This document shows positions 52,312 through 61,774 of a DNA stretch of 64,000 nt, in pieces. The notes beneath the pieces are model-generated. The model was not told the origin of the DNA. It saw only the letters and a list, made by a program, of their open reading frames with translations, and made no database searches. The stretch covers positions 1 through 64,000 of the forward strand of contig PGYT01000002.1 of NCBI GenBank assembly GCA_002839805.1, read 5' to 3'. How positions within the stretch are numbered: the stretch's first letter is position 1; every line of letters starts with the position of its first letter. The stretch comes from Ignavibacteriae bacterium HGW-Ignavibacteriae-2 (GTDB lineage: Bacteria > Bacteroidota > Ignavibacteria > Ignavibacteriales > Melioribacteraceae). Position numbers and translations under genes: made by a program.

Positions 52312-53742
52312 TTATGCACCACCCTTTAACTGAGCATTATAATATTCATGTATTACTTCAGGATACTTTTTGATATTTTTATTTCTCGCAAGTGATTTAG
52401 TAAATTCCGGTATAACTGAACGTTTCTTTTCACCGGTCAATATTTTTTTAATAACAGGATAAACATCCTCATATTTTGCCAGTTTGAATCGTGCTTTATT
52501 CAAATTGTAATACTTTTCAATATCACCATCCGAAACTTTAATATTCCTAACCAACTGTCTGCGCAAATCCAACTGCAAAAAGTATTCTTCAAACAATTTC
52601 ACTTTTCTTCTAACTTCGGGATTATTATCCAATCCCATTTTTTTCGCTTCTTCGGTAAGAATAAAATCTCTTATTACTACATCAAGAGAATTTTTAAAAT
52701 TGGAATGTAATATTTCGTAAGGCACATAATTTAATGAGCCCAACACCTGACCAATTGTTAAAGTTTTACCGTCAATTGTTGCTATCACCTGATTACGTTC
52801 GTCCCAAAGAGAAGTTTCCATAGAATGAACTTCGTCTTCTTTCAATTGTAAATCGTACATTTGATCGAACTGCGTCGGTCGGCGTTTAAATTTATCCGCG
52901 AGTTTATCATTCATAAACCAGAAAACTTCACTGTCAATTTTAACGTCAGAATTTTTTGCTGCGGCACGGATATGTTCCAAAGCCAGTTTATCACCAATTT
53001 TATATTCGAGCATATACTTTGCTTTTTTTCTATGCTGCTCGTATTCCTGACGTGTAATAAGAGGTTTCCGTTTAAAATCCGTAACTTTTATTATATGGTA
53101 ACCGAAGGATGATTTAATTGGAGCTGAAATACTATCAACCGCTTGTCTAAAAGCTGCCTGCGCCATATCGTAATCCATTTGGTCCCAATTTACCCAGCCC
53201 AAATCACCGCCTGATTTTTTCATCTTTTCGTCAGTATAAATTTGTGCAGCCACATCGTTAAATTTTGTCCCCTGCTTCAGAAGGGTATAAACGCTATCGG
53301 CTTCTCTTTTTGTTTTAAAGAAAAGATTACTAACCCTGCGTTCTTCCTGACTAAAGAGATAAGTTTCTTCTACATCAAGTTCAGTAACAGATATTTGTGG
53401 TTTTATAATTGCGTTATAGTGCTGTTCTCTGAGCATTTTATCATGATAGGCGTTTACTTTATATTCAATCCTTTCGTTGGTATCAAGCTTCATCCTGTAA
53501 GCTTCCTGAGCAATTAATCTGTTCCTTATAAACTCGTCAAGGAATTGTTCACGCAAAGATTCGCTGTCGAAAACATCAGGTTTTTTAATTACGTTCAGAT
53601 ATCCAATTTTAAATTCTTCCAGAGTTATAGGTTCATCGTCTATTTCGGCAACAATCGGTTCTTTTTTTGAACAGCCAGATAAAACCAGCATCACTAAAAG
53701 GCAAATAATCGGTTTGGAGAAATAATAGGTTTTAGTTTTCAT
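52312..53742 (-). CDS. Lipoprotein parvulin-type peptidyl-prolyl isomerase
   Basis: The 476-residue protein has a lipoprotein signal with VLSGCSKKEP. A SurA-like N-terminal helical region (about 40-130) is followed by a parvulin (PpiC) domain with SNLFFKTKREADSV, SGGDLGWVNWD and SSFGYHIIKVTDF, and a second helical part. It should assist folding of exported proteins in the periplasm or at the inner face of the outer membrane. Located between two T9SS cargo genes, it probably serves their export. Confidence 0.9.
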   Translation of the reverse strand: MKTKTYYFSKPIICLLVMLVLSGCSKKEPIVAEIDDEPITLEEFKIGYLNVIKKPDVFDSESLREQFLDEFIRNRLIAQEAYRMKLDTNERIEYKVNAYHDKMLREQHYNAIIKPQISVTELDVEETYLFSQEERRVSNLFFKTKREADSVYTLLKQGTKFNDVAAQIYTDEKMKKSGGDLGWVNWDQMDYDMAQAAFRQAVDSISAPIKSSFGYHIIKVTDFKRKPLITRQEYEQHRKKAKYMLEYKIGDKLALEHIRAAAKNSDVKIDSEVFWFMNDKLADKFKRRPTQFDQMYDLQLKEDEVHSMETSLWDERNQVIATIDGKTLTIGQVLGSLNYVPYEILHSNFKNSLDVVIRDFILTEEAKKMGLDNNPEVRRKVKLFEEYFLQLDLRRQLVRNIKVSDGDIEKYYNLNKARFKLAKYEDVYPVIKKILTGEKKRSVIPEFTKSLARNKNIKKYPEVIHEYYNAQLKGGA

Positions 53743-53769
53743 TTGTCACATTGATTGTATAAAAATAAA

Positions 53770-53804
53770 GGGATCATACAAAAAATATTTAATAGTATGA
53801 TCCC
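53770..53804 (-). terminator. Terminator of the TonB-PorV-cargo operon
   Basis: A 10-bp perfect stem GGGATCATAC / GTATGATCCC with a 15-base AT loop is followed on the minus strand by TTTATTTTTA. It lies 41 bases after the cargo stop codon. Confidence 0.88.
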
Positions 53805-53844
53805 AGTTAATATTGTTTTTTATAATATAAAAATCATAAAAAAT

Positions 53845-56800
53845 TTACTTTATAATAAGCATTCTGCCAACATGTTCTCCTATTCCAGGGGCATCTATAT
53901 GATAGATATAAACACCGTAAGCCACATCCATGTTATCCATAGTCATCATATCCCATGATTCGGATCCGTCTCGCATGGCGGAGTCATGTTCAAGTTTTTG
54001 CACCAATGTTCCATCTACTGCGAAAATACGTATTGTGCAACGCTGAGGTAAATGGATAAATTGCATAAGTCGGGGGCCTCTTCCAGTGGTATAAGGATTG
54101 TGCGGCTCCCACAATGCGGTAACTACGTAAGGATTAGGAACAACTTTAATATTTTTAAGGCTTTCTTTAGCGTCTTTTGTATCAATGCTTTGCCCTTTAA
54201 TAGCGAACTCGTACTTAATACTATTGTTAAAAGGTATCTCCGGATAAAACCTTAATGTATCTCCAGCTCCCAGCATTCTTCCGTATTTATTAAAAAATGT
54301 GGTATCCTCAATAGCATTGTTTAATATATCATACGTGATAAGTACTTTACCGTCTTTTAATCTTTCAAATAGAATAATTCTATCCTTTGCTGAAAAAAAT
54401 CCGGGTTTGGTAATAGTTTTATTAACTGTTGCGTCAACGGGCAATGCGAAAGGTAATTCCTGCCCAGTTAATTTATCGAATACCTTAAAGTTTACCGGAT
54501 AAGCTTTAAGAGGATATACATTGCCGTTCTTAAAAGGCAGGCCAATCGCCTCAGAAGTATCCACTATTTCATCGTAAAATACAACCTCGTATTGACGGGG
54601 ATAAGGCGTTCCTTCAACAAATGCGGCTCCGTTAGTAAATTTGCTGAATTTAATATTATACGTATTATTAATATCTATGCTGCCTCCCCATTGCACACCA
54701 TTAAATATTTTTAACTGGGAATTATTTATCATTCCGAAATCCGGATTGTAAACGAACAATTCCATTCCATTAATAATATGTGAAAAAGTTCGGGGATCGC
54801 CATCACGGTCTGCGTATAAATCTCTAATTAAAATTGATGTGTCTCCGTTTTCTCTGTACTCCTTCAACCATACAGTATCATAAGTTTCGGATTTAGTGAT
54901 ATTCTTTAAGAAAAATCCGGTTGTAACAGTCGGCAAAAATTCATCGGGATCATTGAGGTCAATTAGCCCGTCGAAATCATTATCCCGTTTATCCATAGAC
55001 TGATCGATAAAATGGATTTCAAATTTTTCATTGCTGATTTTATCAGGATCAATAATATTAACACCCACAACCCCGCTGGTTATACCTTTACCCATAAGTC
55101 TGGGAGAGATATCGAACTCGGCATCTTTATAACCTGATGAAGGAGCCTGAGGAGTAACCGCAACAACATTATCACTTAACTGAATGTTGCCGGCCTGATC
55201 TACATTCAAGAATATTGTAGTTTCTGAAGGACCAATGTTTTTTTCAATGTTTCCTCTGTCATAAGCCGTTACAGCGTAATAATAACGAACACCATTTGTT
55301 ACATCGTTATCAACATAACTGTGCACCAATCCGGTTTCGTTACCCAAATTAAACAACACGCCGGTTCCAAAATCTTTTGGGAAGAATCCGAATATGTTAT
55401 CAACTTTATCATAAATTGCTATAGGTTTCTTGAATCTTTCGTACCCTAATCCATCTGTAATACTGCCTGCGTCTCCAAAGGTATAATGCGTGGATTTATA
55501 AATTTTGTATCCTTCAAAGTCGTATTCTTTTAGGAATCGGTCGAAACTGGCTTCAGAACCTTCATCCCAATAAAGAGTAATCTGCCCGTCACCAGCTACA
55601 GCTGTAAGTTTCGGTTTAATAGGAGCGATGGCGAAATTATAGTTAGAATTATAAATTTTCTGAACGATATCTTTATTTCGTAAAATATCAGTTTCATCCC
55701 AGCCATAAATCATTGCGATAGAGAAAAACTCTTTCTGATCGGGTCTTAAAGGAAAATATCCCGAGGTAAATACATAATCGTAATCAGCAATATCTGTTGT
55801 TGTATTATCAAAATATCCCGGTCTCGAAAATTCCCACATCTGTTGATCGTTGCTGTAGGTTAACGTGCTATACTGATAAAATTTAAAACTTGTTAAACCT
55901 ATTTGATCGGATTCATCTACATCTACCTGATCTATATTTGGTTCCCCCGGCAAATCGCCGTTACCTGGAGTTGGCACTCCATCACCTTCGCCTTGATCCT
56001 GCGTACCGGGCTTTCCGTCAATTCCAACATCGTCAAATTCAGAGTCCCAGTCAGCGTCATTATCAATTAAATCGTCTCTTCTTTCGTCAATAAGAAGATT
56101 ATCCAGCCCTTCGTTCGTAAAATAGTTTTTAGCCAGATAATCTCTGTCATTGGATTCTGACCGTAGATAAAGGAAAAACTCCACGGAATCCTGAGTAAAA
56201 GCTCCGTCGCTTTCATCGATTAATCCATTTAAGTTATCATCGAAGCCATTGCGTGGAATTTCTTCCAATGGGGCGTTAGGTGCTCTTACAATTTTGACTC
56301 CGTTATGAACAAATTTTAAACCGCCGGCAGGCATTTTAGCTATTGTTCTTTCAAAATTATCACTATCGTAATTAATTAGAACAACGTCGTCCCCGACAGC
56401 ATAAAATTTATAAAAATCTTCAATTTCATTTATAATTTTGCCTGTACCGCCTCCGGGTTTTTCGAAGTTGTTGCCGTCGCCGTCATTATCAATTCCGTCG
56501 TATGGATTACCGGGGCTTTCAAGAAACGCAAAACCAACCCATGGAACTGGTGTATATCCGCCGGTACCAAGATTATCCTGATCAAAATTAACGGCCAGAC
56601 TCTTTTCCCTATAGAATTTTGCTCCGTCATCCTGATAGTCGGTATTCTCCGTAATTCGAGCGCCGCTTGATGCCCCAACGTTCAAACCGAATAATGTATG
56701 ATCCAAAAACAGTTCGCCAAAATTCCGTATTTCGTATAACCAGAACAGACAATCTTCGGCATCAGGATTAGACCATTGAAGTCCTCTTACAGCCAAACGT

Positions 56801-57480
56801 AATCCCAAACCATTTCTTGTAGGCTCGGAATCAGGGAGTGGTTTTGGTAATTTTAATCCCGATATTCTTTTATTGTATTGATAATCATCCATTACAAAAT
56901 AACTTTCTTCGTCGGCATTTTTTTGATCTTTACCAAAATAACCGTTCCAGCTTCCGCTCCAGCCGGGATCAATGGCATCAGTCATTTTATCGGGCCAGTA
57001 AGCCGGCCAGGTATATGCCTGGTGACTCATGGCTACTGCTGCGCTCGGATCTTTTTCTTTTTGAGTAAGATTCAGATATCCTGGCAGAGGCTCAAAACCC
57101 TGAAACCTGCCGAGTGAATCATTAGAAAAAATGTTCGGATCCCATCCTTCACAAAAAATTGCTGGCGTAACATATTCGTAAAGTGAATCGCCCGTAACAG
57201 GATCAACGCCGGCAAATAATCTTAGTTCAGACATCACATAAGCCGACGTATTCCCCATTTGCACCATTCCTGTGCCGATAGGCCATTCACCCGAATATGT
57301 AACGCTCTGGTCGCCTTTAACACCGCCGAGTCTTCCGTTATTATGAAATGTAACACGAATAAGATTACCTGCATGAACGTTCTTAGCACGATAAATCACA
57401 TCACCATGTGTGTTCGATTGTGCCTGAAGTCCTGCATTCCCAATAAATAATAAAGTTACCAGCAGGTATCGAAATTTCAT
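53845..57480 (-). CDS. Large secreted T9SS cargo protein with Ca-binding-like Asp motifs
   Basis: The protein has 1211 residues. A signal peptide ends at LQAQS. The body contains several D-rich loops like DGIDNDGDGN, DDNLNGLIDESDG and DNDFDGLIDLNDPD, resembling type-3 thrombospondin or dockerin calcium loops. A fibronectin-III-like module starts near residue 645 (PKLTAVAGDGQITLYWD). The C-terminal 90 residues are a sorting-domain type (VYGVYIYHIDAPG, ends MLIIK). No catalytic motif was recognised. It is encoded 25 bases downstream of the PorV-like gene. AAGGAG precedes the start. It is perhaps a surface polymer-binding partner of the TonB receptor. Confidence 0.8.
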   Translation of the reverse strand: MKFRYLLVTLLFIGNAGLQAQSNTHGDVIYRAKNVHAGNLIRVTFHNNGRLGGVKGDQSVTYSGEWPIGTGMVQMGNTSAYVMSELRLFAGVDPVTGDSLYEYVTPAIFCEGWDPNIFSNDSLGRFQGFEPLPGYLNLTQKEKDPSAAVAMSHQAYTWPAYWPDKMTDAIDPGWSGSWNGYFGKDQKNADEESYFVMDDYQYNKRISGLKLPKPLPDSEPTRNGLGLRLAVRGLQWSNPDAEDCLFWLYEIRNFGELFLDHTLFGLNVGASSGARITENTDYQDDGAKFYREKSLAVNFDQDNLGTGGYTPVPWVGFAFLESPGNPYDGIDNDGDGNNFEKPGGGTGKIINEIEDFYKFYAVGDDVVLINYDSDNFERTIAKMPAGGLKFVHNGVKIVRAPNAPLEEIPRNGFDDNLNGLIDESDGAFTQDSVEFFLYLRSESNDRDYLAKNYFTNEGLDNLLIDERRDDLIDNDADWDSEFDDVGIDGKPGTQDQGEGDGVPTPGNGDLPGEPNIDQVDVDESDQIGLTSFKFYQYSTLTYSNDQQMWEFSRPGYFDNTTTDIADYDYVFTSGYFPLRPDQKEFFSIAMIYGWDETDILRNKDIVQKIYNSNYNFAIAPIKPKLTAVAGDGQITLYWDEGSEASFDRFLKEYDFEGYKIYKSTHYTFGDAGSITDGLGYERFKKPIAIYDKVDNIFGFFPKDFGTGVLFNLGNETGLVHSYVDNDVTNGVRYYYAVTAYDRGNIEKNIGPSETTIFLNVDQAGNIQLSDNVVAVTPQAPSSGYKDAEFDISPRLMGKGITSGVVGVNIIDPDKISNEKFEIHFIDQSMDKRDNDFDGLIDLNDPDEFLPTVTTGFFLKNITKSETYDTVWLKEYRENGDTSILIRDLYADRDGDPRTFSHIINGMELFVYNPDFGMINNSQLKIFNGVQWGGSIDINNTYNIKFSKFTNGAAFVEGTPYPRQYEVVFYDEIVDTSEAIGLPFKNGNVYPLKAYPVNFKVFDKLTGQELPFALPVDATVNKTITKPGFFSAKDRIILFERLKDGKVLITYDILNNAIEDTTFFNKYGRMLGAGDTLRFYPEIPFNNSIKYEFAIKGQSIDTKDAKESLKNIKVVPNPYVVTALWEPHNPYTTGRGPRLMQFIHLPQRCTIRIFAVDGTLVQKLEHDSAMRDGSESWDMMTMDNMDVAYGVYIYHIDAPGIGEHVGRMLIIK

Positions 57481-57505
57481 TTATGATACTCCTTCAAAAT
57501 CTTTC

Positions 57506-58576
57506 TTAAAATGATAGGATCAGTGAAAATTTATTTTGATGATCCAGTCTGCCAAAATCAACATTTGCGTAATCCAGGTTAAGTAAAGTATTCATAACCT
57601 CGAATTTTAATCCAACTCCAAAAGTTAAACCGCCTTCTGTACCATCCAATAATAATTGTCTGTAACCCGCTCTTAAAGCAATCATGTCGTATAAAGTCAG
57701 CTCCGATCCGGCATTAATATATTCCTTGTTATCATTGGGGTGAATTGCATCAACAGCCACTATTAAATCGTAGTCTTTCAATTCGAAAAAATCCTCAAGA
57801 ATATTGGCGGAAACTCCAACTCTAAATAATATTGGTAGAGGATATTGTTCAGTTTCCAGATAAGCATTTATATTTTCGTTATTACCGGCAAATTGTTGAT
57901 TTATGTCATGTTGAACCAATGCATCCCGGCCTTCCATCTGCATTTGAGATCCGAAATTACTAATTGACATTCCGAGTCGAATATTTTTAAAGAATGTTCT
58001 GTAAAGAACACCCACGTCGAAAGCATACGCACTCGCGCTAGAATGCCAAATGTTTTCACGAATATATTTAACATTACCACCTATCGAAAATCTATCGGTA
58101 AGAGCTCTAGAATAACTGAATCCAACAACGAAAGAACTCGCAGAAACCTTCTCTCCATTACCGTCAGGGAATTGAATGGTGGTTCTTTCTATGTCCGGCA
58201 TTCCAAGATAACCTATAAAAACGCCGAATGTACCGAGTTCCTGAATCGGCAGAGAAAACGCGCCGTAATCATAAGTAAGATCGGCTATATAATCGTAGTG
58301 ATTAAACAACACCTGCATATTATTCATCGCAGATATACCCGCAGGATTCCAAAAAACCCCCGTAATATCTTCCGAAAGCGTCGAATAAGCTTCACCCATT
58401 GCCAGCGCGCGCGCGCCTACCGGTATTTTAAGGAAAGGTGCTGCTGTTGTACCTACCCTGCCGATAGTTTGAGCGTTCATTTCAAATGATATCAAAAGAA
58501 TTGATATAAGTGTAATTATTGATTTCATAAAATTTTTCGTTAAAATTTTCTTATAGAATTTATAATCATTTCTCAT
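57506..58576 (-). CDS. PorV/PorQ-family outer membrane protein
   Basis: The protein has 356 residues and an outer-membrane beta barrel. The conserved opening FLKIPVGARALAMGEAYSTLSEDITGVFWNPAG is typical of the PorV/PorQ family linked to type IX secretion, and the chain ends with an aromatic residue (SLILSF). The ORF starts at 58576 with GAGG upstream, but a signal peptide begins at Met17 (MKSIITLISILLIS, 58528), so the shorter start is also likely. It is encoded between a TonB receptor and a T9SS cargo, so it may shuttle that cargo. Confidence 0.9.
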   Translation of the reverse strand: MRNDYKFYKKILTKNFMKSIITLISILLISFEMNAQTIGRVGTTAAPFLKIPVGARALAMGEAYSTLSEDITGVFWNPAGISAMNNMQVLFNHYDYIADLTYDYGAFSLPIQELGTFGVFIGYLGMPDIERTTIQFPDGNGEKVSASSFVVGFSYSRALTDRFSIGGNVKYIRENIWHSSASAYAFDVGVLYRTFFKNIRLGMSISNFGSQMQMEGRDALVQHDINQQFAGNNENINAYLETEQYPLPILFRVGVSANILEDFFELKDYDLIVAVDAIHPNDNKEYINAGSELTLYDMIALRAGYRQLLLDGTEGGLTFGVGLKFEVMNTLLNLDYANVDFGRLDHQNKFSLILSF

Positions 58577-58594
58577 AAAATTGCCTCAGGAATT

Positions 58595-61552
58595 CTAATT
58601 ATAGCTAATTCGCAATCCAAACTGAATGGATCGCGGCGCTGTGTACATACCAGGATTTGTAAAATACTCCGTTGAACTGGAGATCTCGGTAATTCTTTGA
58701 AAAGACTGATAATCCTGAAGTGTAAAATCCGGCATTCCGGTATCCGCATAAACAGAATTTGCGTTTCTAGTATCAAGAAGATTTGTAATATCCAGCAACG
58801 CCTGCAAATTAAATGCGCCCAACTCAAAAGTTTTCGATAACCGGAGATCAAAATTAATTGTAGTTGGTCTTCTTTCGCTGTTTTCTCTTAGCCCTGTTGA
58901 AGCACCACTTCCTGTAGATTCGGTTCTAACAAATTGTGGAGTGTAAGGAAATCCTGAGTTTACGGCTCCTATTAAAGTTCCAGCCCAACCGTCATTCGAA
59001 TAACTAATTATCATATTAACCGAGTGAGGTTGATCCCAGTTAAGGTCAACCAATTGAACTCGTGGAGCTTGCCCGGAACTAAGACTGTTGTAAGCGTCTC
59101 TAGGATTTGACGAAGTTCCTTTCGCATTCATATAAGTATAATCGAAATTCATAGAAAGTCGGCCTATATTATAACCGGCTGATAAAGTAACGCCTTTTGC
59201 AACTGCGTGATCTCTATTTATATAGCTGTAATAAGTTAGTCCTCTGTAAGTGTCAACAGGAAATCCCGTACTGATCCAATCTCGTATATCTCTGTAAAAT
59301 CCTGTTACATGCAGGTATAAATTATTGAATAGCTGCTGCTGCAGACCTAATTCATACATAACAGTCCTTTCCGCATCCAGGTCGGTGTTTCCAACTAAAT
59401 TCTCAGATCCCGCCCCTGCAATCCAATAATTTGGATTTGTGTATAAAAATTGGAATTCTGGATTCTGAAAAAAGTGTCCATATGAAAAATGAATTACACC
59501 TTCGGCTGTAATAGGAAATGAGATTCCGAAACGCGGGCTAATCTGATATTTAGCTTTAGTATCCTTATACCAAAATTTTTCTCTTTCGGCGACTGTATAT
59601 TCAACCAATTGTTCAACAGGTGTATTTTCGTTATAATTTTTATAAATATGATCTATTTTAAACGGCGCATAAATTTGCGGATCCGCCGGATCGGCTAATT
59701 GTCTTCCATCCGAATCGAAATAGTCGAACCTTACGCCTAGATTAATTATCAATTCTTCGAATTCAAGTTTATCCTGTATGTAAGCCGCAAATTCCTTCGG
59801 TTTAGCGGAGTAGAAAGTATGGTATGCTGATGAAGGTTTTGGGACTACCGGTCTGTAGGTTACCTGCGAAAACTGCAATTGATAATAATCGTTATCCAAA
59901 TCATGCACTCTGCCAGATACACCCATCTTAATTAAATTGGACTTGTCAATCTGACTCGTTAAGTCGACGTTAAAAGAATAATACTTCGCGTTGCTTTTAC
60001 TGCGACCAACATCGTTACCCCAGTAATTAAAATCGCTATTATTATTCCGTACGGAGATATTATCTTCACGTGTAGGTCTAAACATCCACTGTTGAAAATC
60101 ACCGGCGTTCGTAGGAACGTATCTATAATCATATGGATCTTCGTAAAGATAACTTTTATGTTTATTGGAGTAGAGACTGCCTTTAAAGTCGAGAAAAGTA
60201 CTGTTGGATATTACATAAGTTGCTGAAAATATTTGAGTTAATCTGTCCGTGTAATAATGTCTTCCTCCGTCGGGCAGATATTTTTGTCCACCGCCGTAAC
60301 TGTGATCATTGTTATAATATAATCCGTAACTAAGACTAAAATTTTTAAAATTTAGGAATAATTTAGACTGTGTGGATTTTCCTATATACCAGCTAAGAGG
60401 AACTATTTCCTGATCGGGCATTTTAAAACTATTTTCAGTATCGGAAATCGGCTGCCAAATTCCCCAAGGCATATAATATCTTATACCCTGTTGATATCCC
60501 GGGCTATCCTGATACCTGCCGGCAATAAAATACGAAAGAATATTGTTTGTACCGGGTACCGGTCCTGATAAATTAACCTGAAAATCTGTTCGATATATCG
60601 GATTATAGGAATTAAGATAAGATTCTTTAGTTAACCAGGGTTTTTTGCCCGAACTAATTGCATTCTGAAGTTCCGAGAAAGTATTAATTCCGTTTTGTGA
60701 AAAATCGTAGTTAAATATGCTGCCCTGATTAGTTAGCGCATTTGCGGCCGCGGTTGCCCATTCTTTATTATCCATCAGATAATATACATTATCATCGGTG
60801 CTGAAATAATCGCCGAAATATGCTGTGGCGCTCGCACTGAACTTATCATTTCCTTTTTTGGTAACGATGTTAACTACACCAGACAATGCCTGTCCATATT
60901 CAGCATTAAAAGTACCGGTTATAGCTTTTAATTCTTCAATTGACTGATCATCAATGCTAATACCGGCGCTTCTATTCAAAGGATTCATTACCTGAACACC
61001 ATCAACCATGTAACTGATTTCCGATGTTCTGCCGCCACGAATATGGATGTTTCCGTCGGAGTCTTTTGTAACTCCAGCCTGTAAACTTAAGAGACTCTGC
61101 AAATCTCTGACGGGAAGTTCATCTATCTGATCGGATTGAAAAGATCTTTCGGAAGAAGTAAGGTCTTTTTGTATAACTTTATTAGCGACAACCATCACTT
61201 CCTGGTTAAGAGAGATAGATGAAGGAGACAATGAAATATTCATTCGGGTTGTAAGATCAGTTTGTATTCTTACTCCCTCCATCCTCTGTGTTGTATAACC
61301 GATATAACTTATTTTAATTGTATATAATCCCGGTGGTACATTAATTATGAAATACTCTCCTTCAAAATCCGTTGCAGCTCCATAAGTAGTACCTTCAATT
61401 ATAATATTCACACCATATAATGCCTCGCCGGTCTGGCTATCAACTACTTTACCGGATAACTTTCCGGTAATACCGGCCATTAAGTTGGAAGACAATATTA
61501 AAAGCATGAAAAGTATTACTTTCGCAATTCTCAATTTATTATTCCTTCTCAT
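58595..61552 (-). CDS. TonB-dependent receptor with carboxypeptidase-regulatory-like N-domain
   Basis: The protein has 985 residues. A signal peptide is followed by a CarboxypepD_reg-like domain (about 30-110: GKLSGKVVDSQTGEALYGVNI). The plug domain has LPVRDLQSLLSLQAGVTKDSDGNIHIRGGR and YMVDGVQVMNP, then a 22-strand-type barrel ending IQFGLRISYN. It resembles SusC-like receptors of Bacteroidota, but no SusD gene is adjacent; PorV-like and T9SS cargo genes follow instead. It probably imports an oligosaccharide or other large nutrient with TonB energy. Confidence 0.93.
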   Translation of the reverse strand: MRRNNKLRIAKVILFMLLILSSNLMAGITGKLSGKVVDSQTGEALYGVNIIIEGTTYGAATDFEGEYFIINVPPGLYTIKISYIGYTTQRMEGVRIQTDLTTRMNISLSPSSISLNQEVMVVANKVIQKDLTSSERSFQSDQIDELPVRDLQSLLSLQAGVTKDSDGNIHIRGGRTSEISYMVDGVQVMNPLNRSAGISIDDQSIEELKAITGTFNAEYGQALSGVVNIVTKKGNDKFSASATAYFGDYFSTDDNVYYLMDNKEWATAAANALTNQGSIFNYDFSQNGINTFSELQNAISSGKKPWLTKESYLNSYNPIYRTDFQVNLSGPVPGTNNILSYFIAGRYQDSPGYQQGIRYYMPWGIWQPISDTENSFKMPDQEIVPLSWYIGKSTQSKLFLNFKNFSLSYGLYYNNDHSYGGGQKYLPDGGRHYYTDRLTQIFSATYVISNSTFLDFKGSLYSNKHKSYLYEDPYDYRYVPTNAGDFQQWMFRPTREDNISVRNNNSDFNYWGNDVGRSKSNAKYYSFNVDLTSQIDKSNLIKMGVSGRVHDLDNDYYQLQFSQVTYRPVVPKPSSAYHTFYSAKPKEFAAYIQDKLEFEELIINLGVRFDYFDSDGRQLADPADPQIYAPFKIDHIYKNYNENTPVEQLVEYTVAEREKFWYKDTKAKYQISPRFGISFPITAEGVIHFSYGHFFQNPEFQFLYTNPNYWIAGAGSENLVGNTDLDAERTVMYELGLQQQLFNNLYLHVTGFYRDIRDWISTGFPVDTYRGLTYYSYINRDHAVAKGVTLSAGYNIGRLSMNFDYTYMNAKGTSSNPRDAYNSLSSGQAPRVQLVDLNWDQPHSVNMIISYSNDGWAGTLIGAVNSGFPYTPQFVRTESTGSGASTGLRENSERRPTTINFDLRLSKTFELGAFNLQALLDITNLLDTRNANSVYADTGMPDFTLQDYQSFQRITEISSSTEYFTNPGMYTAPRSIQFGLRISYN

Positions 61553-61728
61553 AGCTGTATAAATATAATATTTGTTTTGTAACTGAATCTATATAACTCA
61601 AGCTGGATAAGCATTTATTGCACGAATTATTTATATCACCACAAAAACAAGAAAAAACCTTAAAATAACAAAATGTTGTAACTTAAAAATACCGTCGAAT
61701 CTTTATAAGCAGGTAATCATCTAAAATT

Positions 61729-61763
61729 AAAAAGCGGCGGACTAATATTGTCCGCCGCTTTTT
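61729..61763 (-). terminator. Terminator of the right-edge carbohydrate-binding protein gene
   Basis: A perfect 14-bp stem AAAAAGCGGCGGAC / GTCCGCCGCTTTTT has a 7-base AT loop. It begins 12 bases after the stop codon of the gene to its right and is followed on the minus strand by AATTTTAGA. Confidence 0.92.
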
Positions 61764-61774
61764 AAGGTATGAAA

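Noticed and set aside
58573-58851. A 92-residue ORF at the end of the TonB receptor gene
   Set aside because: It is a shadow in another frame of the barrel-coding sequence.
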